The notes under the pieces were generated by a model. That model had not been told where the DNA came from. It did no database searches and saw only the letters and a list, made by a program, of their open reading frames with translations. Shown here piece after piece: positions 1 through 7,417 of a stretch of DNA of 64,000 bases. Origin of the DNA: JBHHUI01 sp965248775 (GTDB lineage: Bacteria; Chloroflexota; Anaerolineae; Anaerolineales; JBHHUI01); contig OZ252150.1 of NCBI GenBank assembly GCA_965248775.1, forward strand, positions 496,001 to 560,000. The letters are read 5' to 3'. The translations under genes and the position numbers were made by a program. Numbering within the stretch: position 1 is the stretch's first letter; each line of letters begins with the position of its first letter.

Positions 1-363
1 GCCGAACTGCGCATAATTATGCCAGCCGGTGTGGATGATCAGGATGTCACCTTCGCGCACTTCTACACGCTCTTCAATCATCTTCGGTGTGAAAATATCC
101 AGCTCGTCCATGGCATCGCTTAGGTCGACGATAACACCATCGCCATAGAGCCAATCCAATGGAATCTGGTCTATGGTGCGCCCGTCGGTCACGAAGTGAC
201 GTGGTGCATCCAGATGCGTTCCCATATGGTTTGAAGTCTCAATATATTGCGCGTTGACGCCATGTTCGATCTTGCGCTTGAAGTAGTGCACTTTGAATGG
301 CGGATAAAACGGCCAGAAGGGTGCGTCCTGGTTGAGCGGTTGAGATAGGTCGTAGGGTTTCAT
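1..363 (-). CDS. Cyclase family protein (kynurenine-formamidase-like), C-terminus cut by window edge
   Basis: The reading frame is open from the ATG at 363 to the window edge, so only about 121 N-terminal residues are visible. It begins MKPYDLSQPL and contains the family metal-binding signature HMGTHLDAP (H-x-G-T-H-x-D) near residue 47. Members are metal-dependent hydrolases that open amide or cyclic bonds, such as N-formylkynurenine; the substrate here is unknown. An AGGAG ribosome-binding site lies just upstream of the ATG. It is on the same strand as the amidase, FdrA and DUF1116 genes and is probably part of the same catabolic operon, although a decayed gene and about 600 bases separate it from DUF1116. 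The family call is firm and the substrate is not. Confidence 0.85.
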   Translation of the reverse strand, partial: MKPYDLSQPLNQDAPFWPFYPPFKVHYFKRKIEHGVNAQYIETSNHMGTHLDAPRHFVTDGRTIDQIPLDWLYGDGVIVDLSDAMDELDIFTPKMIEERVEVREGDILIIHTGWHNYAQFG

Positions 364-385
364 TGTTTGTGCTCCTTTGGTGGTT

Positions 386-466
386 AATGATTGGTGTTCA
401 GTGACCAGTGTTTAGTATCCAGTGTTCGGTATTCAGTGTTCAGTCATCAGTGGGCAGTATTCGGTG
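386..466. repeat. Cluster of short direct repeats built on CAGTGTTCAGT / CAGTATTCAGT
   Basis: This noncoding stretch consists of imperfect tandem copies of a 10-11 base unit (GTTCAGTGACCAGTGTTTAG, CAGTGTTCGGTATTCAGTG and similar). The same unit recurs as hairpins at 2967-3033, inside fdrA, and at 6356-6409, between coxS and coxM, so it is a dispersed repeat family of this genome. No coding function is seen. Confidence 0.7.
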
Positions 467-471
467 GGTAG

Positions 472-912
472 TTACTCGGAATCAGATATTAGAACATACT
501 GTGCCACAGGTTCGCGAAATACCTTTTCTGGTTTGCAGAACTGTTTCGATTTGGACATCATTCCACCTATTAGGCGACCGATCTCCACACACTTGTGGAT
601 GAGTCGATTCATTTGTTCAGGTGTGACATAATCGCAATCCTTTGCAACTTCTATCCAATGTTGTGTTTCTTGCTGTTCTGCGTCAGCATCGATGACCTTG
701 CTCAGGAAAGGTTTCTCGTAGGATCGTTTCCCCCACGCCTCTGCGATTTGCGCACCTATCGAACGTGACGAACGACGTATCTGATCAGTTAATGAATAGA
801 CCTCTTCTCTCGGAAATGCTTAAGACATTGTGAAAATCTCTCGTGCCAACTCTCTCGACTTCTGATAGACAACTAGCTCACGAAAGTTCTTGACATAGGG
901 TAGATTTCTCAC
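472..912 (-). pseudogene. Four-helix bundle protein (23S rRNA intervening-sequence protein family), one in-frame stop
   Basis: From a GTG at 912 the minus strand reads VRNLPYVKNFRELVVYQKS, then FTMS, a TAA stop at 820-822 (codon 31), and continues in the same frame with AFPREEVYSLTDQIRRSSRS and IGAQIAEAWGKRSYEKPFL to a stop at 472-474. FRELVVYQKS, FP+EE-YSLTDQIRRSS-SI and IAE-WGKRS are hallmarks of the small four-helix bundle family whose founding members are encoded in 23S rRNA intervening sequences. Family members usually have a lysine or arginine where the stop stands. The remainder is intact over 147 codons, so the inactivation looks recent. It sits inside the catabolic operon between the cyclase and DUF1116 genes. 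Confidence 0.75.
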
Positions 913-999
913 AATTAATCCGCCTCTCGATATTGAGTTCCAACGGTGCTATTCTGACAGCCGGATACTGCATACTGAAAACTGTATACCGATTACTTC

Positions 1000-2247
1000 T
1001 CACTGCAGGTACTTCTCCGCATACGCGACCAACGCATCTTCAAATATCCCCATTGGAGGGCGCACAAGTCCGGCACCTACCTGACCAACACCGGCCTCCT
1101 TGTGGGCGATGCCTGTGTTGACGCGTGGTGTCACATCGAGTTCGATGACTTTGCGAATATCGATCCCGACCGGTGTACCTCGGAAATCGAGAGAGGGGAT
1201 AGTGAAATGGGAGTGCTCACCCACTGTGATTTCGTACATCTCAAGGGTGGCGTTAATTGCGTCCTGTGGTGTGCCACTGATGAATGTGACAATGGCGGGG
1301 GCAGCAGCCATGGCAAAGGCTCCGATTCCGGCGGACTCGGTGATGGTGCTGTCCCCGATGTCTGCATTGGCATCCTCACTGCTATATCCAGGAAAGTAGA
1401 GCCCCTGTGGGATCTGCGCAGGAGCGGTAAACCACTGCTCTCCCAACCCGCTGACACGCATGCCAAAATCTGTGCCGTTGCGTGCCATCGCTGTAACCAC
1501 CGTACTGCCCGCAATGCCGTGCGCCGAATCGGTCATTGCCTTACAGGCGGCCATGACCGGATTAAGCACGCTGAGTGCGTTCTCGCCGAGAAACTGGATG
1601 ACCTGCGAGGCTACGTTTTTATCCTGTGCTGCTTTGGCTATTATGGGTGCGAGCAAACGTGTGAAGATCAATGAACCGGCCTTGTTACGATTGTGACCTT
1701 CATCTCCCATATGAAGAGCCTCGGCGAGCAATGCACGAATGTCCAGCCCTTCGCTGGCGGACAACGCTTCGGCGAGCAGCGGTCCCATTGTTTCGTTCAT
1801 CCATCGCAATTTCTCAATAACTTCGGGTGCGAATGCCCCATAACGAAGTACCTTTCCATACCCTTCGTTGAGGTTGGAGTAGGCTTTGTTTTCCCCGGAA
1901 GGACCGATGTTCTCCAATTCATAGACCATCATCGAAGCGGTAGTCACCCCGGCCATCGGGCCTACTGTGGCATGATGGTGGCAAGGTTCGAAATCGACTT
2001 CTCCGCGCATCACCATCGCAACCGCTTCCTCTTCATTGTCAGCCAGGCCTTCAAGAAGCAGGGCACCGATCACGGCACCACGCAACGGGCCGGACATGCG
2101 TTCCCATTCGATGGGTGGGCCCGCATGCAGCAGTAGGTTTTCGCGCATCCCTGGAATCACATCACGGGCGCGGGCAACTCCTGTCAACATGGGGCGCGCC
2201 TCCATCATTCGTTCGACAGCGGTTTTGTTGGCGGCGTCGATATCCAT
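1000..2247 (-). CDS. DUF1116 family protein (YlbE/AllG-like), probable carbamoyltransferase subunit
   Basis: A 415-residue protein starting at the ATG at 2247, preceded by GGAGATG. It is full length for DUF1116, the family of E. coli YlbE. Its gene lies 22 bases downstream of fdrA, the same order as in the E. coli allantoin cluster, where FdrA, YlbE and YlbF (AllF, AllG, AllH) have been reported as the oxamate carbamoyltransferase that yields carbamoyl phosphate. No membrane segment or known nucleotide-binding loop is apparent. The third subunit (DUF2877, YlbF-like) is not seen in the window and could lie beyond the left edge. The family assignment is firm. The reaction is inferred from family and neighbours, and the true substrate may differ given the hydroxylase, amidase and cyclase genes nearby. 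Confidence 0.85.
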   Translation of the reverse strand: MDIDAANKTAVERMMEARPMLTGVARARDVIPGMRENLLLHAGPPIEWERMSGPLRGAVIGALLLEGLADNEEEAVAMVMRGEVDFEPCHHHATVGPMAGVTTASMMVYELENIGPSGENKAYSNLNEGYGKVLRYGAFAPEVIEKLRWMNETMGPLLAEALSASEGLDIRALLAEALHMGDEGHNRNKAGSLIFTRLLAPIIAKAAQDKNVASQVIQFLGENALSVLNPVMAACKAMTDSAHGIAGSTVVTAMARNGTDFGMRVSGLGEQWFTAPAQIPQGLYFPGYSSEDANADIGDSTITESAGIGAFAMAAAPAIVTFISGTPQDAINATLEMYEITVGEHSHFTIPSLDFRGTPVGIDIRKVIELDVTPRVNTGIAHKEAGVGQVGAGLVRPPMGIFEDALVAYAEKYLQ

Positions 2248-2269
2248 TCACATCTCCATTTTCTATTCG

Positions 2270-3955
2270 TTATTTGCTCTTCATCTTTGCCAGGATATCC
2301 ATCAGCTTCTCGTTGCCTCCGGCTGGCGGACGCCAATCCATCTGGACCGCAGCTGCCCCTTGATCGGTGAGACTGTCGTAGAACGATTCGAGGCCCACGT
2401 TGATGGCTGCGAGTGGTTTTCGTAATGTGTCGAGAGAAATCGTGGGGGTATCTGATTCAGACGCGCTAAATATGTTCGATATATAGTCGGCTATGTCGGT
2501 CAGGTTGTCGAAAACGCGGGCGCCGGCGTGCTGTAACTGTGCGATCTGACCTTCCAAGTCTTGCGGATCTTCATCGGTACCAACTACGAGCGCGACCACT
2601 TCCAGTCGCTCCCCCGCAATTTGCAGGCAATCCGCGATGGCCGGGCCAAGTTCACTGGCTGGGTCCGCATGCGCCCCTTCTCCTAGCACAACGTCGAGCA
2701 GAATGAGACCAACGTTCGGGTCTGCAGCTTCTCGCCGCATGCGACGGATGCGGAGATCGTTGTCCATCATCGGATGCAAACGGCCAACGGTAAATTCGTC
2801 TGCACCCAAATCGAAGATGACATGCGCAGCCGTAAGATCCTCCACAGGTAGTTTTTGCTCAGCATGCACAGGCACATTGGAATAGAGCGGCTGCAATACA
2901 GCACCCAATGCAAGCGTTGCCTCGTAGGCGAGGGTTCCGCCGGAGAAGAGGCCTCGTAACCAGTAATCAGTATTCAGTGATCGATATTCAGATTCCTCGA
3001 ACTGGTCACTGGAATCTGACAACTGAATACTGACTTCAGCTGCCTCACTAAGACTGACAGCAAAGTGCAGATTGCCGATCCGTCTTCCGGGAGGAGCGTA
3101 GCCGACGAACTGTATAACAACAGGTTTGCCGCTATTGCGGGCCGTCGAGAGCAACTGCACTGCTATCGCCGAATCCGGTGGCTTTGATACCAGCACAATC
3201 ACACTGGTCTCATCATCCTCGGTGAGTAAGGCGAGCCCTTGCAAAGCCGTCGCCGCACCGACTTCGGAATTGAGATCGCGTCCACCTGTCCCGATGGCTT
3301 GCGAGACGCCGCCGCCGTTGTTGTGGATGCCGGCCATGATTGCCTGAAGTCCTGTCCCGGAAGCGCCCACTATCCCGATGGAGCCACGCCGCACACGGTT
3401 TGCAAAACCGAGGCCAATGCCATTGACCATGGCCGTGCCACAATCGGGGCCCATAACGAGCAAGCCCCGCTCGCGGGCAGTCTGCTTCAATTCGATTTCA
3501 TCGGCGAGTGCGACGTTGTCGCTGTACAAAAACACATGCTTGCCAAGCTCAAGCGCCTCCAGTGCTACGTCAGCTGCATAACGACCGGGTACGGAAATGA
3601 GAACCCAATCCGCGTCCGGTAAATGCTTAGCCGCAGCCGACATACTACGCGGCTTAAATTCGTGCACGACTGTCGATCGGCGACTTGCAAGCAAGGCATC
3701 CACCTGCCCGATTGCTTCAACGGCCTCTGCTTCACCATCTGCGCGTATGACAATTAGCAAATCGTCCGGCCCTGATTTGTCAGCTTCAGCTGGAAGCAGA
3801 TCACCATCGAGAAGCAGCTCTTTATTGGCGGGTGTCGCCATCACAACGCCGGCATCGTCCACGCCGGGCAGATCCGCCAGCGCGCGTTGCAATTGCATCA
3901 GCACGACGGAGTCGTAATAGGCGCCGGAGCGAATTTCGAATCGTGTATGTTTCAT
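2270..3955 (-). CDS. fdrA: FdrA-like acyl-CoA synthetase-fold protein (carbamoyltransferase subunit AllF homologue)
   Basis: A 561-residue protein starting at the ATG at 3955. It has the FdrA arrangement of succinyl-CoA-synthetase-like domains: an N-terminal ACT-like region, a CoA-binding-fold domain, a ligase-type stretch GIVGASGTGLQAIMAGI with GTGGRDLNSEVG, and a C-terminal alpha/beta domain. Together with DUF1116 it probably forms a carbamoyltransferase acting on oxamate or a related compound; this comes from E. coli homologues. Residues about 308-337 are odd. They are rich in S, D, E and Q and are encoded by an inverted repeat with CAGTATTCAGT arms (2967-3033), a genome-wide repeat that appears inserted in frame just before the conserved LRGLFSGGTL. 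Whether the enlarged loop is tolerated is unknown. Confidence 0.88.
   Translation of the reverse strand: MKHTRFEIRSGAYYDSVVLMQLQRALADLPGVDDAGVVMATPANKELLLDGDLLPAEADKSGPDDLLIVIRADGEAEAVEAIGQVDALLASRRSTVVHEFKPRSMSAAAKHLPDADWVLISVPGRYAADVALEALELGKHVFLYSDNVALADEIELKQTARERGLLVMGPDCGTAMVNGIGLGFANRVRRGSIGIVGASGTGLQAIMAGIHNNGGGVSQAIGTGGRDLNSEVGAATALQGLALLTEDDETSVIVLVSKPPDSAIAVQLLSTARNSGKPVVIQFVGYAPPGRRIGNLHFAVSLSEAAEVSIQLSDSSDQFEESEYRSLNTDYWLRGLFSGGTLAYEATLALGAVLQPLYSNVPVHAEQKLPVEDLTAAHVIFDLGADEFTVGRLHPMMDNDLRIRRMRREAADPNVGLILLDVVLGEGAHADPASELGPAIADCLQIAGERLEVVALVVGTDEDPQDLEGQIAQLQHAGARVFDNLTDIADYISNIFSASESDTPTISLDTLRKPLAAINVGLESFYDSLTDQGAAAVQMDWRPPAGGNEKLMDILAKMKSK
2967..3033. repeat. CAGTATTCAGT inverted repeat inserted in frame within fdrA
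   Basis: Arms TCAGTATTCAGT (2967-2978) and ACTGAATACTGA (3022-3033) are perfect reverse complements around a 43-base centre holding further CAGT-like units. It belongs to the same family as the repeats at 386-466 and 6356-6409. The insert keeps the FdrA frame open. Confidence 0.7.
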
Positions 3956-4008
3956 TTATCGCCAATTGATGTGGGAATGAAGCTTAATCTCAACTCTCCA
4001 GTCTCCCT

Positions 4009-4440
4009 TTATCTTCCGGTGATATATTGCTCTAACTGCTCGATCATGAACTTCTGTTCCGACATGATCGACTTCACATCGTCACCGATGGAAATCAAGC
4101 CGACGACCTGATCGTTGTCTACGACCGGCAGGTGCCGGATGCGCTTCTCAGTCATCAGTGCCATGCAGTCTTCGACGGTCTGGTCAGGCTTCACGTAATA
4201 CACTTTCTCGGTCATTATCTCGCGCACGGGTGTGTCTTTCGACGACTTGCCCTTCAGGATCACCTTGCGGGCGTAATCGCGCTCGGAGAAAATGCCCGCA
4301 AGCTTGCCATCACGCAGCACCACAAGCGCGCCGACACCTTTTTTCGCCATGGATTCGAGTGCTTTATATACAGATGCATTTGGAGTCACTGACCATACAG
4401 AATGACCCTTGTGCTGTAACAACTGATTGACGCTCGTCAT
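4009..4440 (-). CDS. Two-CBS-domain protein
   Basis: A 143-residue soluble protein made of a CBS pair: the first domain covers about residues 10-70 (with KGVGALVVLRDGKLAGIFSERDY) and the second about 75-140 (with KRIRHLPVVDNDQVVGLISIGD). CBS pairs bind adenosyl nucleotides and act as energy or nucleotide sensors. The start ATG at 4440 is preceded by GGAGGTCTG. It lies between the amidase and fdrA genes on the same strand with gaps of about 60 and 53 bases, so co-transcription is likely, and it may tune the pathway to adenylate levels. No output domain is attached and the partner is unknown. Confidence 0.9.
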   Translation of the reverse strand: MTSVNQLLQHKGHSVWSVTPNASVYKALESMAKKGVGALVVLRDGKLAGIFSERDYARKVILKGKSSKDTPVREIMTEKVYYVKPDQTVEDCMALMTEKRIRHLPVVDNDQVVGLISIGDDVKSIMSEQKFMIEQLEQYITGR

Positions 4441-4503
4441 GACAGACCTCCTAAACTCGCTTCTTCAAGTACTCCTTCAAAATCTTCATTCGGAATCCTG
4501 GAA

Positions 4504-5853
4504 TTAAGCGGCACTCACCAGTACAGCTTCGATCTGTGTGCCCCAGACAATCAGTTGTTCATCCTTGTGCGAGCGGGCTGCAAGTTGCAAACCGTATGGC
4601 AGGCCGTTCTTATCCGGGCCAGTTGGGAGCCCAAGCGTTGGATGCCCACAATGGGTCCAGGGCAGGTTCATCACCGGATCGCCCGTGCTATCTAAACCTG
4701 CCGGAGCAGTGCCGGTTGCAGAAGGAGAAATCCAAAGGTCAATACCATCTGCATCCATCAATGCAGATATGGCTGTACTCAATTCCCTGCGACCGGCGAG
4801 TGCCTTCGCTAGAGATTCATCGTCAATACTTTTGCCGCGCTCGATGAGTTCTGCTGTCTTCGAATGATAAAGTTCGTGGTATTGCTCGTACCAACCCGTG
4901 TGAACGCGGGCCGCTTCTGCCGCGACTGTGTTGTTGTGGCGGCGATAAATTTCGTCGAAGTCAGTGAAGGCCTCCACATGGCGAATTTCGTAGCCTGCCT
5001 GCGCGAGACGAGCAGTATCTTGTTCAAATTGGGCAAGACCGGCTGTACTTGCACGTTGTAAATACGGTCCTTCGGGAACGCCGAGCACCGGCTTGGCATC
5101 ACTTGTTCCCCCGTCCAGCCGGGGCTGGGTGAGCGTAGTCGAAGGGCTGAGTTCCGCATTCCAATCACGGCAGAGCAGACCGGTAACCAAAGCCACTCCA
5201 GCCATCTGCGAAACAAAGATGCCGATGTGATCGAGCGAGGGCGAAAGAGGGATCACACCGGCGCGCGAGATGCGCTCGTAGCTGGGCTTGAATCCCACGA
5301 CACCACAAAACGCTGCTGGTCGCGTGATCGACCCGATGGTCTGCGTGCCGAATGCCAGTGGGCAAAATCCTGCTCCAACTCCGGCCGCCGAACCACTGCT
5401 CGATCCGCCGGGCGTGTGGTTTCCATTGTGTGGATTACGGGTTGGCCCCGGGCCGAAATATGCAAACTCGGTCGTGACAGATTTTCCGAATACAAGCGCG
5501 CCGGCCCTCCGCAAAGTCGTGACACTAGCAGCTTCCGGCCCTTGCAGCTCTTTCGGCGGCAACTGCGATCCGGCGCGTGTGACGAAACCATCGACGTGGA
5601 AAATATCTTTCACACCGATAGGCACGCCGTACAAAGACGGTCGCGATAGAGGTTCGGGGAAGCGTTGCTCGAGTTCTGCAGCCTCCCGTCTCAATCGTTC
5701 AAAACGACCCTCTTCAGGCACGAACGCGAGCACTTGTGGTTCCCGCGTAAGGAAGTTTTCCTCCATCTGGGAGAGATACTCTTCCAATGGCAGTGAACCT
5801 GATCGGAGGGCGGCTGCCAGTTCTATCAGGGAGAGGGACTCGACAGCTGGCAT
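4504..5853 (-). CDS. Amidase signature family hydrolase
   Basis: A 449-residue member of the amidase signature family. The Ser-cisSer-Lys triad can be placed from spacing: Lys82 in GVKDIF, the cis-Ser Ser151 in GGSSSGS, and the nucleophile Ser175 in the stretch FGTQTIGSITRPA; the 24-residue gap between the serines is the family value. Such enzymes hydrolyse amides such as allophanate, aryl acylamides or ureido compounds to acid plus ammonia. The start codon is 4 bases after the coxS stop, which implies tight co-expression with the hydroxylase subunits. A plausible role is opening or deamidating the heterocycle oxidised by that enzyme. It carries no GatB/GatC partner or CxxC feature pointing to Glu-tRNA amidotransferase. 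Confidence 0.9.
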   Translation of the reverse strand: MPAVESLSLIELAAALRSGSLPLEEYLSQMEENFLTREPQVLAFVPEEGRFERLRREAAELEQRFPEPLSRPSLYGVPIGVKDIFHVDGFVTRAGSQLPPKELQGPEAASVTTLRRAGALVFGKSVTTEFAYFGPGPTRNPHNGNHTPGGSSSGSAAGVGAGFCPLAFGTQTIGSITRPAAFCGVVGFKPSYERISRAGVIPLSPSLDHIGIFVSQMAGVALVTGLLCRDWNAELSPSTTLTQPRLDGGTSDAKPVLGVPEGPYLQRASTAGLAQFEQDTARLAQAGYEIRHVEAFTDFDEIYRRHNNTVAAEAARVHTGWYEQYHELYHSKTAELIERGKSIDDESLAKALAGRRELSTAISALMDADGIDLWISPSATGTAPAGLDSTGDPVMNLPWTHCGHPTLGLPTGPDKNGLPYGLQLAARSHKDEQLIVWGTQIEAVLVSAA

Positions 5854-5857
5854 TAAT

Positions 5858-6328
5858 CTAAGCAGCTTTTGCAGCCAGTTTCACGGCGTCGACAATGTGC
5901 TGATAGCCTGTGCAACGGCAAAGGTTGCCCGAAATTGCCATTCGGATTTCGTCTTCTGTCGGATTGGGGTTCTCCCCCAGAAAAGGGATGAGCGTGAGCA
6001 AGATGCCGGCTGTGCAGAAGCCGCATTGCAGGCCGTGTGCTTCCCAAAACGCATTCTGAATTGGATGCAGGTTTTCCGGCGTGCCCAGGCCTTCAACGGT
6101 AGTCAGTTCATGGCCGTTGCTCTGTACGGCCAGTGTCAGACATGATCGGATCGGCTGGCCGTCGAATAGAATTGTGCAGGCTCCACAGACGCCGTGCTCA
6201 CATCCAACGCGTGTTCCTGTCAGGCCGAGCTCCTGCCGTAGAAAATCAGAAAGCAACATGCGCGGCTCGACCTCGCAGGAGTAATCGGTGTCATTAACTG
6301 TGACGTTCACTACATGTCGATTAGTCAT
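5858..6328 (-). CDS. coxS: Molybdenum hydroxylase small subunit, two [2Fe-2S] clusters (CoxS/XdhC-type)
   Basis: A 156-residue protein with the standard two-cluster layout. The plant-type ferredoxin cluster is bound by Cys43, Cys48, Cys51 and Cys63 (GCEHGVCGACTILFDG), and the second cluster by Cys102, Cys105, Cys137 and Cys139 (QCGFCTAG and NLCRCTGYQHIV). It passes electrons from the molybdenum centre to the FAD subunit. The gene follows coxM after an 82-base gap holding a perfect hairpin repeat, and the amidase start follows 4 bases later. The large molybdopterin subunit is not present in the window, so it must be encoded elsewhere, possibly beyond the left edge. Confidence 0.93.
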   Translation of the reverse strand: MTNRHVVNVTVNDTDYSCEVEPRMLLSDFLRQELGLTGTRVGCEHGVCGACTILFDGQPIRSCLTLAVQSNGHELTTVEGLGTPENLHPIQNAFWEAHGLQCGFCTAGILLTLIPFLGENPNPTEDEIRMAISGNLCRCTGYQHIVDAVKLAAKAA

Positions 6329-6355
6329 TGTTCATTGCCGCATATTCCGGTAATC

Positions 6356-6409
6356 AGTGTTCAGTATTCAGTGGACTTCCCGTTTACTGGTCACTGAATA
6401 CTGAACACT
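6356..6409. repeat. Perfect 18-bp inverted repeat (CAGTGTTCAGTATTCAGT family) between coxS and coxM
   Basis: Arms AGTGTTCAGTATTCAGTG (6356-6373) and CACTGAATACTGAACACT (6392-6409) are exact reverse complements with an 18-base loop. In the transcript this would fold into a strong hairpin between coxM and coxS. It belongs to the dispersed repeat family also seen at 386-466 and in fdrA. No U-tract follows, so it is not a typical terminator. Confidence 0.8.
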
Positions 6410-6410
6410 C

Positions 6411-7286
6411 TTACTTCGCCCTCTCAAACGCTCGCTTCAACGCCCGCACCGTCAACACACCTGCCAGATGTCGCTGATATTCGGGTGAAGCGTGAAGGTT
6501 GCCGAACGGATCCATCTCTTCTTGGGACGCGATTTCGGCTGCCGCGCTGAATAGTTCCACGGTGGGCGACTCTCCGATCAGCGTGTGCGCCGCTTTTTCA
6601 GCAACAACAGGCGCATCCCCTGCATTCAAGTAGACCAGCCGGGCACTTGCGCAGCTGCCATCATCGTTCAATGACACAACTGTAGCCACACCCATCATGG
6701 CGTAATCGCCATGCCGGCGGGCGAGTTCAACGAATGCGGTGCCGCTGCGTTTTGGCAGGGCCGGCCACTCAACCCCAACAATCATTTCGGTGGGGTTGCA
6801 ATCCACCATGAACATACCCTCAAAAAAGTCGCGCGCGGAAACAGTGCGCACGCCACTCGAACTTTGGATAGTGAATAGTGCTTCGCCGGCAACAGCGATC
6901 ACCGGCAATTCTGCTGCGGGATCGGCATGTGCCAGGCTGCCGCCCAACGTACCGCGGTTACGAATCTGAGGGTGGGCGATGAAAGGAATTGTTTCGTGTA
7001 ACAACGGTGCCCGCGCTGCGATCAATTCGGCGCGTTCCATGGTACGCAGCCGTACCATCGCGCCCAACTGCATTCCGCCATTGCCATTTTCCGCATGGAT
7101 GTAGTCGAGCCCGGGCACAGAATTTATATCGAGCAGAATCGCCGGCTGTGCAAGCCGGAAGTTGAGGGCCGGGATCAGGCTCTGTCCCCCTGCAAGAATC
7201 TTTATGTCGTCGCCATGTTGGGCGAGTAATTCAAGAGCCTCTTCCAGAGAATCCGGAGCAATGTAATCGAATGGTGGTGGTTTCAT
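6411..7286 (-). CDS. coxM: Molybdenum hydroxylase FAD-binding subunit (CoxM-type)
   Basis: A 291-residue FAD-binding subunit of the xanthine dehydrogenase/CO dehydrogenase family. It starts MKPPPFDYIAPDSLEEALEL, has the FAD-binding motifs AGGQSLIPALNFRLAQP (about residue 36) and TLGGSLAHADPAAELP (about residue 118), and ends with the CO-dehydrogenase flavoprotein C-terminal domain. It is the first gene of the leftward operon, and a divergent promoter region of about 130 bases separates it from the CoA-transferase gene. The substrate is set by the large subunit, which is absent here, so purine, nicotinate-like, CO or another heterocycle cannot be distinguished. The neighbouring FdrA, DUF1116 and amidase genes favour an N-heterocycle. 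Confidence 0.92.
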   Translation of the reverse strand: MKPPPFDYIAPDSLEEALELLAQHGDDIKILAGGQSLIPALNFRLAQPAILLDINSVPGLDYIHAENGNGGMQLGAMVRLRTMERAELIAARAPLLHETIPFIAHPQIRNRGTLGGSLAHADPAAELPVIAVAGEALFTIQSSSGVRTVSARDFFEGMFMVDCNPTEMIVGVEWPALPKRSGTAFVELARRHGDYAMMGVATVVSLNDDGSCASARLVYLNAGDAPVVAEKAAHTLIGESPTVELFSAAAEIASQEEMDPFGNLHASPEYQRHLAGVLTVRALKRAFERAK

Positions 7287-7345
7287 TGGCGTGCTCTGAC
7301 GAAGAAGTTACGCGTCTGCCCTGATTATGCTGCCTGCGTCTGAAA

Positions 7346-7377
7346 TTGACAAATATCAAGACACTCGATTGTATAAT
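7346..7377 (+). promoter_or_regulatory. Candidate promoter of the CoA-transferase/AlaX pair
   Basis: TTGACA at 7346-7351 and a perfect TATAAT at 7372-7377 precede the ATG at 7418. The 20-base spacing is longer than the usual 17, so strength is uncertain. It is the best match in the divergent intergenic region. Confidence 0.45.
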
Positions 7378-7417
7378 CTGCCACACTCACAGGCAAGAAC
7401 TCGAACTCGGAGGCAGA

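Noticed and set aside
1102..1674. Long plus-strand open frames opposite DUF1116, fdrA, moeZ, cysM and the giant membrane protein
   Set aside because: They mirror well-supported genes on the other strand, lack ribosome-binding sites and show no family resemblance.
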